Positions 49,541-59,963 of a stretch of 64,000 nt of DNA are shown piece by piece. The stretch comes from Capitulum mitella (taxonomy: Eukaryota; Arthropoda; Thecostraca; Pollicipedomorpha; Pollicipedidae): contig CP099850.1 of the NCBI GenBank assembly GCA_030062745.1, positions 10,607,538 to 10,671,537 on the forward strand, given 5' to 3'. Each line of letters opens with the position of its first letter. Within the stretch, counting starts at the first letter, position 1. The notes under the pieces are model-generated. The model was not told the origin of the DNA. It saw only the letters and a list, made by a program, of their open reading frames with translations, and searched no databases. Both the position numbers and the translations under genes were made by a program.

Positions 49541-50830
49541 GACTTAACGAACATTACGACTTAACGAACAGAACAACATATATATGTGTATATATATATA
49601 TATATATACATATACACATCCGTGTTAACATGGACTCAACGTTTCACCCAAAGACTATCTCCTAGAGAGACGAAGTAATTTTGAATAAAGGCTACGTATA
49701 CCGTTTGAGGAGCGCCGAGGGAACACAACCGGGGCCCCACATGTTCCTAACGAGGAAGGTTATCTATTTTCATAATCATACCCAAGGCCCGGAAGACTAT
49801 GAACACCATTTCAGTGACTTAATTAAGTAAACCTTGACACGTTAGTTTTAAATAAAGGCTGTGTATTCCGTCTCCGTAGCACTAACGGAACGCGATCGGT
49901 ACTCGCGCGTTGCAAAGGGGCTGGCGCGTCGATTCGTGACTCTTGCCTGACCGTTCTACGACTTCGTGCTCTTTATGAATTTTTTACGCATGTGCACAAT
50001 GGGGTACTGCTTGTTAATATGTTTATTTACCTTCTATATGTGTATGTATGTCGGAAAGCATTGCAGTGTGACATCGTGGGACGTATTTAACTAGGAAATC
50101 CGTCATAAACCTTGAGTGGTGTTACATTCACCAGTTCAGATGCTGTCAATGGCAAGCAAAATTACACATCAGCATTCCGCACATGTTCATATGTTGAGAC
50201 TCAGAAATCTATGGACGGGGTACGGCTCTGGTGTCAAGCGACTAGAATGAGAACAGCATCCTGAACGGAACCCTCGGAGACGCCTGCGACCTTAACATGA
50301 TTATTTTCATTGATGACTTAAAGATATTGTTCATCTTCAGAATTCTCTTCTGAGTGCAATACCGAAGTAAGCCTCAAGGGCTGTTTTCCAGAAGGGAAGA
50401 CGACTGATTCTAGGACTAGGAACTTGGAACCAAACTCAGGACTGGTGCTGAGCTTTCTTGATCGGCGTTCTGTTGAAGCAATTCACATATGTTCAAAAGC
50501 TGGTTCCGACTTAATATTCTAACCCCTAAAATACTTTTTTGCGACGCAAGCAAGCTTCGGCAATGCAGAAAACCACTAGGCTCAACCAAAACTCATTTGT
50601 TCGAAAAGAATTAGAGACATGCCCTTATCCATGTGCTGAGGACTATGCATGGGTTTCCTATGCATGACTTATTGTCTTACAGTTGCACTACAGGTATTAC
50701 ACAGATGGTAATGGACTACAAATGGTTCTGGGGCTGATAATTTCTCGAGGGATGGGAAGAATTCTCTCCTTCTTTGTCTCTCCTTACCTTCTCCCCCCTC
50801 TATCTGTTTTTACGCACACTCTTTCTCTCT
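49541..50830. other. No supported gene
   Basis: A short TA/TG microsatellite at about 49577-49616, and two similar blocks near 49685 and 49850 (GAATAAAGGCTACGTATACCGT and AAATAAAGGCTGTGTATTCCGT, shortened here to the shared AATAAAGGCT). No exon was seen. Confidence 0.35.
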
Positions 50831-50868
50831 CCATATTTTTCTTTCTGTCTCTTCACTTGAGTCGCCAG

Positions 50869-51086
50869 TGCCTGGAGTCAGCCGTCATGAGGACGAGCAG
50901 CGTCCAACCACAAAGAGTTCAGCTGCGCCAAGTTACTCGCTCCCGCCCCCGTCGCTCCCTCCACGGCCACAGCACGCACATCGACTCAGCAATTTGGAGG
51001 CGGTTCAGTGCTCGACTTCGAGGTCAGCCACTGGCAGACGCAGAACAGGCGAGGAGTGCGAGATCCGGCCACCGTGCTTTGTTTGA
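50869..51086 (+). CDS. Candidate exon, unknown product
   Basis: A long pyrimidine tract (about 50765-50855) precedes possible acceptors at 50860 and 50868. From there one plus frame stays open to a TGA at 51084-51086 and reads as a disordered, Pro/Ser/Arg-rich protein (for example PSYSLPPPSLPPRPQHAHRL) with a few cysteines near its end. No domain or partner exon is recognised. It may be a terminal exon of a gene whose other exons I cannot identify, or chance. Confidence 0.25.
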
Positions 51087-51912
51087 ATCCCAGAGAGGAA
51101 GTGGCTGAAAACCGTGCCGTCGTTAACATTGTTCGCTTTCAGGGGCTGTCGAACTGGAAAACCGGAGCAGTGTGCTAAACTCGAACTCCGCCGTCTCTTT
51201 TTTCAAGCTGTACCAACCGCCATGACCATTGACAGTTTTACGGCGTTTGATGCACGAAAGATTACGACGAAAGTTACTGCAGTCTGTAAAAGCAGTGTTT
51301 TAGCATACTGATTTTTGAGAGTTGTTGTTCCAGAAACACAATTGCATTACCAAACAGCCTGATGTTAATTTCTTTCAGAACGTCACGATGTTGCGCAACA
51401 GTGAAACAGTGAAAATGTGGCACATAGGTTCCTAGGCCAACCGACTTGCATGTCGGAAGTGCGTCAGTTCCCTGAAATGATACGACGATTAACTTCACAG
51501 ACAAAACGGCGATCTTATTTCTCTAGCTCACTGTTGGCGATTGTTTGCAAGGCCTTGTGACGATTAGGACCTGTACTGATACTGGACGACGAGTCGCATG
51601 GCGGAGCGGCGTCGTCTACCACGCACGGGGCATCCGTCCTGTCTGCCGGGAGGAGTTCGGAAGTCATCCTTCATTGGTTCCGAAGCTCGCTGCCTGTGGT
51701 CGTCCGCCAATTTAGGCAGGGCGTTACCCGTTACGAACCGGCTCGCCATGACTTTGAACTTGACCTTGGCGGCAAGGTGGACGCGTCCGCGCCCCTGTGA
51801 GCTACGGTCCCTCCCCTCTGTCGTCATGGACCCGCCCGTTTTTGGATCACATCCCATGGCGAGGAGGGGCCTGTAACCTGAAGGACTACATCATCTCGAG
51901 CATCTCCGTAAC

Positions 51913-51979
51913 GGGCACTGCCCGAGGGGACACTAAAACCGGTATAAAACGCCGGGCCAGGCCGGCAGGAGACACAGTT
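51913..51979 (+). promoter_or_regulatory. Core promoter, precursor gene copy 1
   Basis: TATAAAA at 51943-51949 and an initiator-like CAGTT at 51975-51979 place the start near 51976, 33 bases after the first T of the TATA. The 5' leader is then about 27 bases. The palindrome GGGCACTGCCC (51913-51923) lies 20 bases upstream of the TATA and is retained in all three copies. Confidence 0.75.
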
Positions 51980-52002
51980 CGGGTCGAAGCCACAACAACA
52001 AC

Positions 52003-53429
52003 ATGAAGTTCCTGGTAAGTGTTTCCTTCGTCTCCTTCGCTGTTGTCCTGACGCTATTGTCGTTTGAGCTCGGTGCCATTCGTTTATCTCAATGTGAAGC
52101 GCAACGATATTTCTTGCCCGAGTGGTGACATTAAAAACAATGCCTGCCATTCTATGGTGTATTTTCATTTTTTTGTCTATATGTTAGTGTCAGGGACGTC
52201 AGCGTTAACGCAATGGTGAAGAAACTTGCACCTCTCCATAGTGTGCTGAAACAAATGGCCACATCGAATGACTTGCATAAGGCTTGTAGGGGCTTATGCG
52301 GGTGACATTAGAGTTGAGAACTGCAGTCTCACGCGCCGAGCGGCTGGATGCTTCGGTTCCAGGTCTACTAAATGAGTCCGGACCACGCGAAGAACGGTCC
52401 CGCGGCCAACCGTGCCATGACGCGTCGGTTGTGTTCGGCAGATTCTGCTGGCTCTGCTGGGCGCCGCCGCCGCCCAGTACAGGTTGTACACCGGCGTCTC
52501 GCCGTACCTGGGGTACCACGCCCCTCTGACGTACCACGCCCCGCTGACGTACGCCGCCCACCCGTACGTATTCGGCTCCCTGCCGTACTCCTTCAAGCCA
52601 GTTGAGGCCGAAGAGAAGAAGGAGGAGACGGTCGTCGAGGTGAGTGGCAGCAGTGGCGAGGAACGGTCGGCCAGGAGAGAGGGCGTCTGTGTTTTAAGTT
52701 GTCCACGATAAGGGTTTGTCGTAGTCGGTAGATAGCTGTAATGGTGACATTAATTCAAACCGTTTCAGCCTGGGAACATAATTTGTCTTCTGTGAAATCG
52801 AATTAACAATCCAGTTTCTTGTTGCAGTTTATTCAGCTGATTACCAAAGGCTGTTCATTTGTGCCTTTAATCACTGTGGATACGACGCAAAAGAAAGAGC
52901 ACAAAACAAATCGAACACATACGAGAATCGTTCAAAACCCCCTTTCATCTTACCCGTACTCGACGTTTTCATGTGCAACAAAATAATAAAAACGTTCTGT
53001 GTATTGCAGGCCAGGTCCAAGCGTTCGGCTGATGAAGACCAGAAGGCTGACGATGCCACTCTGATCTCCACCTACGCTGCCCACCCTCTGACCTACACTG
53101 CCGGCTACCCGTATGCCTACAGTGGCTACCATGCGCCTACCGTCTACAGCGGCGCCTACGCCTACCACCATCCGTTGACCTACAGTACGTACAACGCCTT
53201 CACGCCCCTCGTGCACTCCCTGAAGAAGCGTGATGTCTCCGAGGCTGACCAGAAGGCTGATGATGCCACCTTCATCTCCACCTACGCTGCCCACCCTCTC
53301 ACCTACAGCGGTGCTGTCCCGTACGCCCGCGGTTACTATGCTTCTCCGTACGTGTACAGTACTCCGGCCAGCACCGCACACTACACCTACAACGCCTACC
53401 CCTACCACTACGGCTCCTACGTCTTCTAG
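52003..53429 (+). CDS. Secreted Tyr/His-rich multi-module precursor, copy 1
   Basis: Three exons: 52003-52014 (only MKFL), 52442-52639 and 53010-53429 (stop TAG). Introns are 427 and 370 bases, GTAAGT/CGGCAG and GTGAGT/TTGCAG, both phase 0. The product has 209 residues. Residues 1-15 form a signal peptide (MKFLILLALLGAAAA). Module 1 (16-70) has YHAPLTY repeats and an acidic EEKKEE tail. RSKR (72-75) is a furin-type site. Module 2 is 76-141, KKR (142-144) is a second basic site, and module 3 is 145-209. Modules 2 and 3 both start with DQKADDAT[L/F]ISTYAAHPLTY. Tyrosine is very abundant and no chitin-binding R&R consensus is seen. It is probably an extracellular structural or cuticle-type protein released as separate chains; that role is inferred. 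Confidence 0.9.
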
Positions 53430-53479
53430 GAGGCTCAGTGGAGACAGTATGAAGGAGTCGGATGAACGTCTGATTCTCT

Positions 53480-53712
53480 CTCGTACTCGGGGACTTGATG
53501 TGGCTTGTACGCCGAACTGGAAACATGTTTCTCGCCATTGTTGAACGTGGAGACTTGTATCGCTTCATTTCGAACGCCGGAACTTGTGCCCGTTCATTCA
53601 GGATCGTAGAGACATGTGCCTGTTCGTGCTGAGAGCCGGCAGACCTTAAGACCCGTGGCTGCTCATGTTGTAAGTGTGGATGCCTCGACTTGGTGCCAGT
53701 GCTTCGCTGCTT
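53480..53712 (+). repeat. Degenerate tandem repeat of about 30 nt in the 3' UTR, copy 1
   Basis: About six or seven units of the form GAACGTGGAGACTTGTGCCC followed by GTTCATTC, most regular at about 53547-53630. The copy 2 gene keeps the same block at 58783-59018. Transcribed, it would repeat a GACTTGTGCC-like word in the mRNA tail. Confidence 0.6.
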
Positions 53713-53812
53713 GTTAAGACCAAAACCATCGAAAGCCCTGCGCCTTGCATGAAGATTTCCTGCACTGCGAAATGCACGAAATGCAAGTCGTTTCGCTCAA
53801 TTCATCTTCGTC

Positions 53813-53818
53813 AATAAA
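53813..53818 (+). terminator. Polyadenylation signal, copy 1
   Basis: AATAAA in the context TCGTCAATAAAAC, about 385 bases after the stop codon. It is the first such signal downstream and is conserved in copy 2. Confidence 0.75.
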
Positions 53819-54659
53819 ACATATCAAAATCATGTATGCGTATTGATAAACAGAAACGGATGACTTGAAATCGTTCGCGAGAGACCAACGATGTTCCAGA
53901 ACCAAAGATGGATCCGGAGGACGCTGGGGAGGAGGGGGGTGGGACGTACCCCGCTTTTGCTGGAAAACTCTGCTCAACATGGCTTTTGGCTCTCGTTTTT
54001 CGGACGGGAAACGCAGATATTTTGTTTTTGGAACGGAGTTATACATGGAAATAGTATTTCGAAAAAAAGCGAAACGAAGTGATAGCAGTTCGAGTTAAAA
54101 TAATCGACATTTCAGAGTAACAAAACCGAAACAGAACTTTTTTCGTTTATTTTAGCTGTACTTTCTGGCAAGTACGCAATGAAGATAATCCAAGGACGCA
54201 ACATGTGGAAGGGGTTAAATACTCAGGCAGTGGTAGAACAAACACGAAGATTAGGTAACGTTATTGAGCATGAAACTGTATATTCACAACTGTACCAATC
54301 TTTCTTATATTTTGCACTTTGAAGAATCCTGAATAACATTTGGTCCCGGCAGAAAAATGACATGAACAGCGTTTTGTCGTGCGTCATTAAGAAACTGCCA
54401 TCAGGAGGCCCTTCACACCTGACAATTGCGTCTGTTCTTGCAGACTGGAAGGTTTGGAAGCCTTCCTCTCATTCAGAGCTCCCTCTGTGTTTTGAAAACC
54501 TTCCTCCAGACGATTGTGACTGTTCTAATAGAGGGAGCTTTGAAAACCTTGCTCTCGTCACGGAAGTTAGTAATGCGTCTCTCTGCTGGGGCACGGTGAG
54601 CAATGACCCAAGAGGCAATGGATGCAAAAGATGGGATCGGACTTTAAGCACTGCATATA
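53819..54659. other. Intergenic DNA of array unit 1, no gene
   Basis: Conserved with unit 2 (59122-59963) only at the level of the whole duplication. Short frames are not preserved consistently: the 109-codon frame at 54362-54691 is disrupted in its first part in unit 2. Confidence 0.5.
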
Positions 54660-56031
54660 CACGGCGTTTCAGGAAAAGCGGACGGAATTAAATCGTTTAT
54701 ATTTTAGACAGTGACTGGCATTGTAACACGAATGATGCATCGTTGTAAAGAGTATTCTTTGTCATTTTGCATCTGACCACTGAGTTCTCCATGCCCCTCT
54801 TATCTTGGACGATGCAGCATGTGTTCCATGTGGCCCCCACCTCGCTAGAAGAGCTGCACCGCCCGATCTTTCGCTGCTAGAATGGCGGCATGACACGTCC
54901 CTGAGTTTATTGCTTTCACAGCCATTGTTAGCCACGCTTTTAGGTCCAGAATGGTTTTCGGGCTCTTTGAGTACACCTACGACTACCCTCCCACCCTGAA
55001 GGAAATCTGGCGAGATAGAAATCTGGCTTCTTCGATGAAATAAGTCGTGGTCAAAATCGCTCTCTGAGCCATCGTCTCGCCTCCTTGGCCGCATATGCCG
55101 TCGTACGATACGCATACGTCGTTGTACGTTGCTGTAACCACTGGCATGGCATATCTTCACCGCAAAGATTCTTCAAAGCCTCACAAAACCTTTAAGGATC
55201 GCATTGTACTGTTTGGCCGTTACGGTAACTGCAGCCTCCCCGCTGCCCTGAAACCGGAAGAAGCCAATGACACCTGGACTGCTGCTGGCTTACCAGGCGG
55301 TGCACTTCCCATTGTGCAGTGGCTCTTCGCGACCGCATCAGGAGCCTCGGTAGACGAAAAACGATAGTTTTGGTTGGTCACTTTACCGTCTAAATGAACA
55401 TGCGATTTGTTTCTAAACCAAATCTGGTCGATGAACGACTGGATGGAGTCGCACTTGCGTAAGAACCAGGCACCGTAGGACATGTGCGTGTTGCAATCGG
55501 TTGGTGAGAGCTTCTGATGTGAGCTCACTTTGCGTGGGATCAGCTTGAACTCTTACCTTGTCAGCCTGAACGCAATGATCTTGCTCTAGCCTATCTCCTG
55601 TCCGAGCCGAAGGATAGATTTATGGGAGCTCCGTAGCAAAATCCGTCTTGCTTTTGCAATGTCAGGCGGGGTCCTTTTGGCTCGTTTCCGTGGACTGACT
55701 TTATCAGTCAGTTTTTTAGCGCTGCCCTTTGCGATGAACTTCTGTATATGGCGCAAAATCGCGTTTCTTGATGGCGAAAGGCAGCGTATTTCAAACTGCC
55801 GCACAGAAATCCTTTGAGTCTTGACGACTGACTGCTTCGAAGTATCATTTCACTATCAATACTTTCTCGACCGCTGTGTACGACAACATGGCCTCTCGAA
55901 AATGGTTTAGGCGTGGAACGATATGGCAATGGTGAGGTTGTCGTTTCCTATGAAGGCCACTTTTCCAAGGGAAAATCTGCTCGTTTTGTTGGAACTGCTG
56001 GTCAATCGAGCGACCTGACTAAAACACCCTG
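54660..56031 (-). mobile_element. Tc1/mariner-type element, array unit 1
   Basis: A 1372-base element flanked by TA (54658-54659 and 56032-56033), the Tc1/mariner target duplication. The left end CACGGCGTTTCAGG and the complement of the right end CAGGGTGTTTTAGT are inverted repeats with 11 of 14 matches. It contains a decayed transposase on the minus strand. The same element at the same place in unit 2 shows that it inserted before the array duplicated. Confidence 0.75.
54812..55889 (-). pseudogene. Decayed IS630/Tc1-mariner DDE transposase, unit 1
   Basis: Read right to left. A start at 55889 gives MLSYTAVEKVLIVK, stop, YFEAVSRQ, typical of the N-terminal helix region. A helix-turn-helix part follows (LSPSRNAILRHIQKFIAKGSA, then PDIAKARRILLRSSHKS). 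Next comes FIDQIWFRNKSHVHLDG..VTNQNYRF, where functional relatives have an acidic residue pair (WFSDEAH-like), so a catalytic Asp is lost. The C-terminus GGGHMEHML is at about 54835-54812. Several stops and phase shifts break it into pieces of 60-130 codons. Non-functional. Confidence 0.75.
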
Positions 56032-56740
56032 TACAGTTTCTGGAACAAAGGGGCTAGTCAGGCATGTAGCCGCGATTTTTCTCTTGGGGGAGCAAAAGTA
56101 AAATGTTGTTGTATGCCACTGGCATACCGCAAAATTTAAAGGAAAAAAAGTAATAAAACTGATCTCATATTTAACGGACAGGAAAATATAATGTTGTTTT
56201 TGCGTTATGTATATGGCCACTATTCCGTTTCCAGCGAAATCTCTAAATATCTACTGTAGACCGCTTGGTTCATGGGAACCATGGTCCCATTCCCCATTGG
56301 TTACCTCCCTGGGATTAGAGATCCCTGACAGGCTTTAAGTGTCAATTTATTTCTTACTTCTCCAGTTTCTGGAAAGCGCCCATTCCAAGATGTGTTCATG
56401 TCCTGTGGCCCGTAAATGCGATAACTTCTACCCTTCATGGTCCAAATATGCATGCTTTGAAAGGCATACACTGTAAACAATGTTTGCCCTTTGAAAGGTC
56501 ACTTATTTCATAAACATTTTGGACATAAAAATAGCGTTGGCAAAAAACACAATGACCGAAAATCGTTCAGAGAATTTCTTGAAATTTCGCCAAAAGTTCG
56601 AAAAATTCGTCGACGTAATGATTTTGGGCTTCGGAATCACGCAGTGAGGAAAATAAGTTTCTGCATGTTGCTTTCTTTCCGAGCTACAAAAGCAATTCGG
56701 ATACAATTTCACCAATTTCGTGCAGCAAGAACTACTGGAG
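56032..56740. other. Intergenic DNA of array unit 1, no gene
   Basis: Duplicated in unit 2. A 97-codon plus frame at 56491-56784 and its counterpart at 61786-62079 stay open in both units (MKxHLFHKHFxHKNS start), but composition and lack of a domain make it doubtful. Confidence 0.35.
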
Positions 56741-57000
56741 AGAATCTGGGCAAAACCGTGTTTTTAAAGAGGACGTTGTTTTGATGTGCAATATGTTACA
56801 GGTCATAACTGAAATTTATGCATAATGCATCGCAGATATTAGCTCTAATTGATATAAAATACAGAACGCAGGTGCCTGTGACTGTCCTGGGCAACCTGGG
56901 CAGAACCAAATATTGAAAGAGGACGCTGTTTCCATACACCATACATTGGGGGTCATAGCTGCAATTGATGCATAATATATAGATCACAGCTATCTGTGGT
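56741..57000. repeat. Dimeric repeat of about 150 bp before the copy 2 promoter
   Basis: Two diverged direct copies, each with GGGCARAACC, AAAGAGGACG, TTACAGGTCATA or GGGGTCATAGCTG, and TGCATAAT. The same dimer lies before copy 3 at about 62040-62285, so it belongs to the duplicated unit. Confidence 0.6.
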
Positions 57001-57211
57001 CGCACGACAATTTAGGACGGGCGTTCCCCGTTACGAACCGACTCGCCATGGCTTTGAACTTGACCTTGGCGGCAAGGTGGACGCGTCCGCGTCCCTGTGA
57101 GCTCCGACCCCTCCCCTCTGTTGTCATGGACCCGCCCGTTTTTGGATCACATCCCATGGCGAGGAGGGGCCTGTAACCCGAGGACTACATCATCTCGAGC
57201 ATCTCCGTAAC

Positions 57212-57278
57212 GGGCACTGCCCGAGGGGACACCAAAACCGGTATAAAACGCCGGGCCAGGCCGGCAGGAGACACAGTT
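57212..57278 (+). promoter_or_regulatory. Core promoter, precursor gene copy 2
   Basis: GGGCACTGCCC at 57212-57222, TATAAAA at 57242-57248 and CAGTT at 57274-57278, with the same spacing as copy 1. The sequence from about 57000 to the ATG is nearly identical to the other two copies. Confidence 0.75.
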
Positions 57279-57301
57279 CGGGTCGAAGCCACAACAACAA
57301 C

Positions 57302-58732
57302 ATGAAGTTCCTGGTGAGTGTTTCCTTCGTCTCCTTCGCTGTTGTCCGGACGCTGTTGTCGTTTGAGCTCGGTGCCATTCGTTTATCTCAATGTGAAGCG
57401 CAACGATATTTCTTGCCCGAGTGGTGACATTAAAAACAATGCCTACCATTCTATGGTGTATTTTGATTTTTTTTATCTATATCTTAGTGTCTTCAGAGAC
57501 GTCAGCGTTAACGCAATGGTGAAGAAACTTGCACCTCTCCATAGAGTGCTGAAACAAATGGCCACATCGAATGACTTGCATAAGTGCTTGTAGGGGCTTA
57601 TGCGGGTGACATTGGAGTTGAGAACTACAATCTCTGACGCGCCGGGCGGCTGGATGCTTCGGTTCCAGGTCTACTAATGAGTCCGGACCACGCGAAGAGC
57701 GGTCCCGCGGCCAACCGTGCCATGACGCGTCGGTTGTGTTCGGCAGATTCTGCTGGCTCTGCTGGGCGCCGCCGCCGCCCAGTACAAGTTGTACACCGGC
57801 GTCTCGCCGTACTTGGGGTACCACGCCCCTCTGACGTACCACGCCCCGCTGACGTACGCCGCCCACCCGTACGTGTTCGGCTCCCTGCCGTACTCCTTCA
57901 AGCCAGTTGAGGCCGAAGAGAAGAAGGAGGAGACGGTCGTCGAGGTGAGGGGCAGCAATGGCGAGGAACGGTCAGCCAGGAGAGAGGACGTCCGTGCTTT
58001 AAGCTGTCCACTATAAGGGCTTGTCGTAGTCGGTAGATAGCTGTAATGGCGACGTCAATTCAAATCGTTTCAGCCTGGAAACATAATTTGTCTTCCGTGA
58101 AATGGAATTAACAATCCGGTGTCCTGTTGCAATTTATTCAGCTCATTCCCAAAGGCTGTTCATTTACGCCTTTAATCACTGGATACGATGCAAAAGAAAG
58201 AGCACAAAACAAATAGAACACATCCAAGAATCGCTCAAAACCCCTTTTTATCTTATCCGTGCTCGACGTTTTCATGTGAAGCAAAATAACGATAACTTTC
58301 TGTGTATTGCAGGCCAGGTCCAAGCGTTCGGCTGATGAAGACCAGAAGGCTGACGATGCCACTCTGATCTCCACCTACGCTGCCCACCCTCTCACCTACA
58401 CTGCCGGCTACCCGTACGCCTACAGTGGCTACCTTGCGCCTACCGTCTACCGTAACGCCTACGCCTACAACCATCCGTTGACCTACAGTACGTACAACGC
58501 CTTCACGCCCGTCGTCCACTCCCTGAAGAAACGTGATGTCTCCGAGGCTGACCAGAAGGCTGATGATGCCACCTTCATCTCCACCTACGCTGCCCACCCT
58601 CTCACCTACAGCGGTGCTGTCCCGTACGCCCGCGGTTACTATGCTTCTCCGTACGTGTACAGTACTCCGGCCAGCACCGCACACTACACCTACAACGCCT
58701 ACCCCTACCACTACGGCTCCTACGTCTTCTAG
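57302..58732 (+). CDS. Secreted Tyr/His-rich multi-module precursor, copy 2
   Basis: Exons 57302-57313, 57747-57944 and 58313-58732 (TAG). Introns are 433 and 368 bases, phase 0, with donors GTGAGT and GTGAGG. The product has 209 residues with the same signal peptide, RSKR at 72-75 and KKR at 142-144 as copy 1. Against copy 1 it differs at residue 18 (Lys for Arg) and within module 2 at 111 (Leu), 117-118 (Arg-Asn for Ser-Gly), 123 (Asn) and 137 (Val). Module 3 is identical. The change at 117-118 adds a basic residue to module 2 but creates no new dibasic site. An intact gene by all visible criteria. Confidence 0.9.
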
Positions 58733-58782
58733 GAGGCTCAGTGGAGACAGTATGAAGGAGTCGGATGCACGTCTGATTCTCT

Positions 58783-59018
58783 CCCGTACTCGGGGACTTG
58801 ATGTGGCTTGTATGCCGAACTGGCGACATGTTTCTCGCCATCGCTGAACGTGAGGACTTGTATCCCTTCATTTCGAACGTGGGAACTTGTGCCCGTTCAT
58901 TCAGGAGCGTGGAGACATGTGCCTGTTCGTGCTGAGAGCCGGCAGACCTTAAGACCCGTGGCTGCTCATGTTGTAAGTGTGGATGCCTCGACTTGGTGCC
59001 AGTGCTTCGCTGCTTGTT
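58783..59018 (+). repeat. Degenerate tandem repeat of about 30 nt in the 3' UTR, copy 2
   Basis: Counterpart of 53480-53712 with small differences; units GAACGTGGGAACTTGTGCCC and GAGCGTGGAGACATGTGCC are the clearest. Confidence 0.6.
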
Positions 59019-59115
59019 AAGACCAAAACCATCAAAAGCCCTGCGCCTTGTATGAAGATTCCCTGCACTGCGAAATGCACGAAATGCAAGTCGTTTCGCT
59101 CAATTCATCTTCGTC

Positions 59116-59121
59116 AATAAA
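59116..59121 (+). terminator. Polyadenylation signal, copy 2
   Basis: AATAAA in the same TCGTCAATAAAAC context and at the same distance from the stop as in copy 1. Confidence 0.75.
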
Positions 59122-59963
59122 ACATATCAAAATCACGTATGCGTAATGATAAACAGAAACGGATGACTTGAAATCGTTCGCGAGAGACCAGCGATGTTCC
59201 AGAACCGAAGATGGATCCGGGGGACGCTGGCGGGGAGGCGGGGGGGGCGTACCCCGCTTTTTCTGGAAAACTCGGCTCAACATGGCCTTTTGGCTTTCCT
59301 TTTTCGGACGGGAAACGCAGATATTTTGTTTTTGGAACTCAGTTATACATATAAATGGTATTTCGAAAAACAGCGAAACGAAGTGACAGCAATTCGAGTT
59401 AAAATAATCGACATTTTAGAGTAACAAAGCTCAAACAAAACTTTTGTCGTTTTTTTAGCTGTACTTTCTGGCAAGTACGCAATGAAGATAATCCAAGGAC
59501 GCAACAGGGGGAAGGGGTTAAATACTCAGGCAATGGTAGAACAAACACGAAGATTGGGTAACTTTATTGAGCATGAAAATATATATTCACAACTGTATCA
59601 ATCTTTCTTATATTTTGCACTTTGAAGAATCCTGAATAGCATTTGGTTCCGGCAGAAAAATGACATGAACAGCGTTTTGTCGCGCGTCATGAAGAAACTG
59701 CCATCAGGAGCCCCTTCACACCTGACAATTGCGACTATTCTTGCAGACTGGAAACTTTGGAAGACTTGCTCTCATTCACAGCTCTCTTTGTGTTTTGAAG
59801 ACCTTTCCCCAAGACGATTGTGACTGTTCTGGTAGAGGGAGCTTTGAAAACCTTGCTCTCGTCACGGAAGTTAGTAATGCGTCTCTCTGCTTGGGCACGG
59901 TGAGCAATGACCCAAGAGGCAATGGATGCAAAAGATGGGATCGGACTTTAACCACTGCATATA
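59122..59963. other. Intergenic DNA of array unit 2, no gene
   Basis: Paralogous to 53819-54659, with indels and substitutions that break short frames. Confidence 0.5.

Noticed and set aside
51982..51986. GGTCG as a downstream promoter element
   Set aside because: It lies at about +7 relative to the inferred start, not at +28 where a DPE functions.
52950..53408. 152-codon minus-strand frame, repeated at 58253-58711 and 63543-63974
   Set aside because: Exact antisense of exon 3 of the precursor genes. Val/Gly-rich because it is the complement of Tyr/Ala/His codons, so its conservation across copies is inherited from the sense strand.
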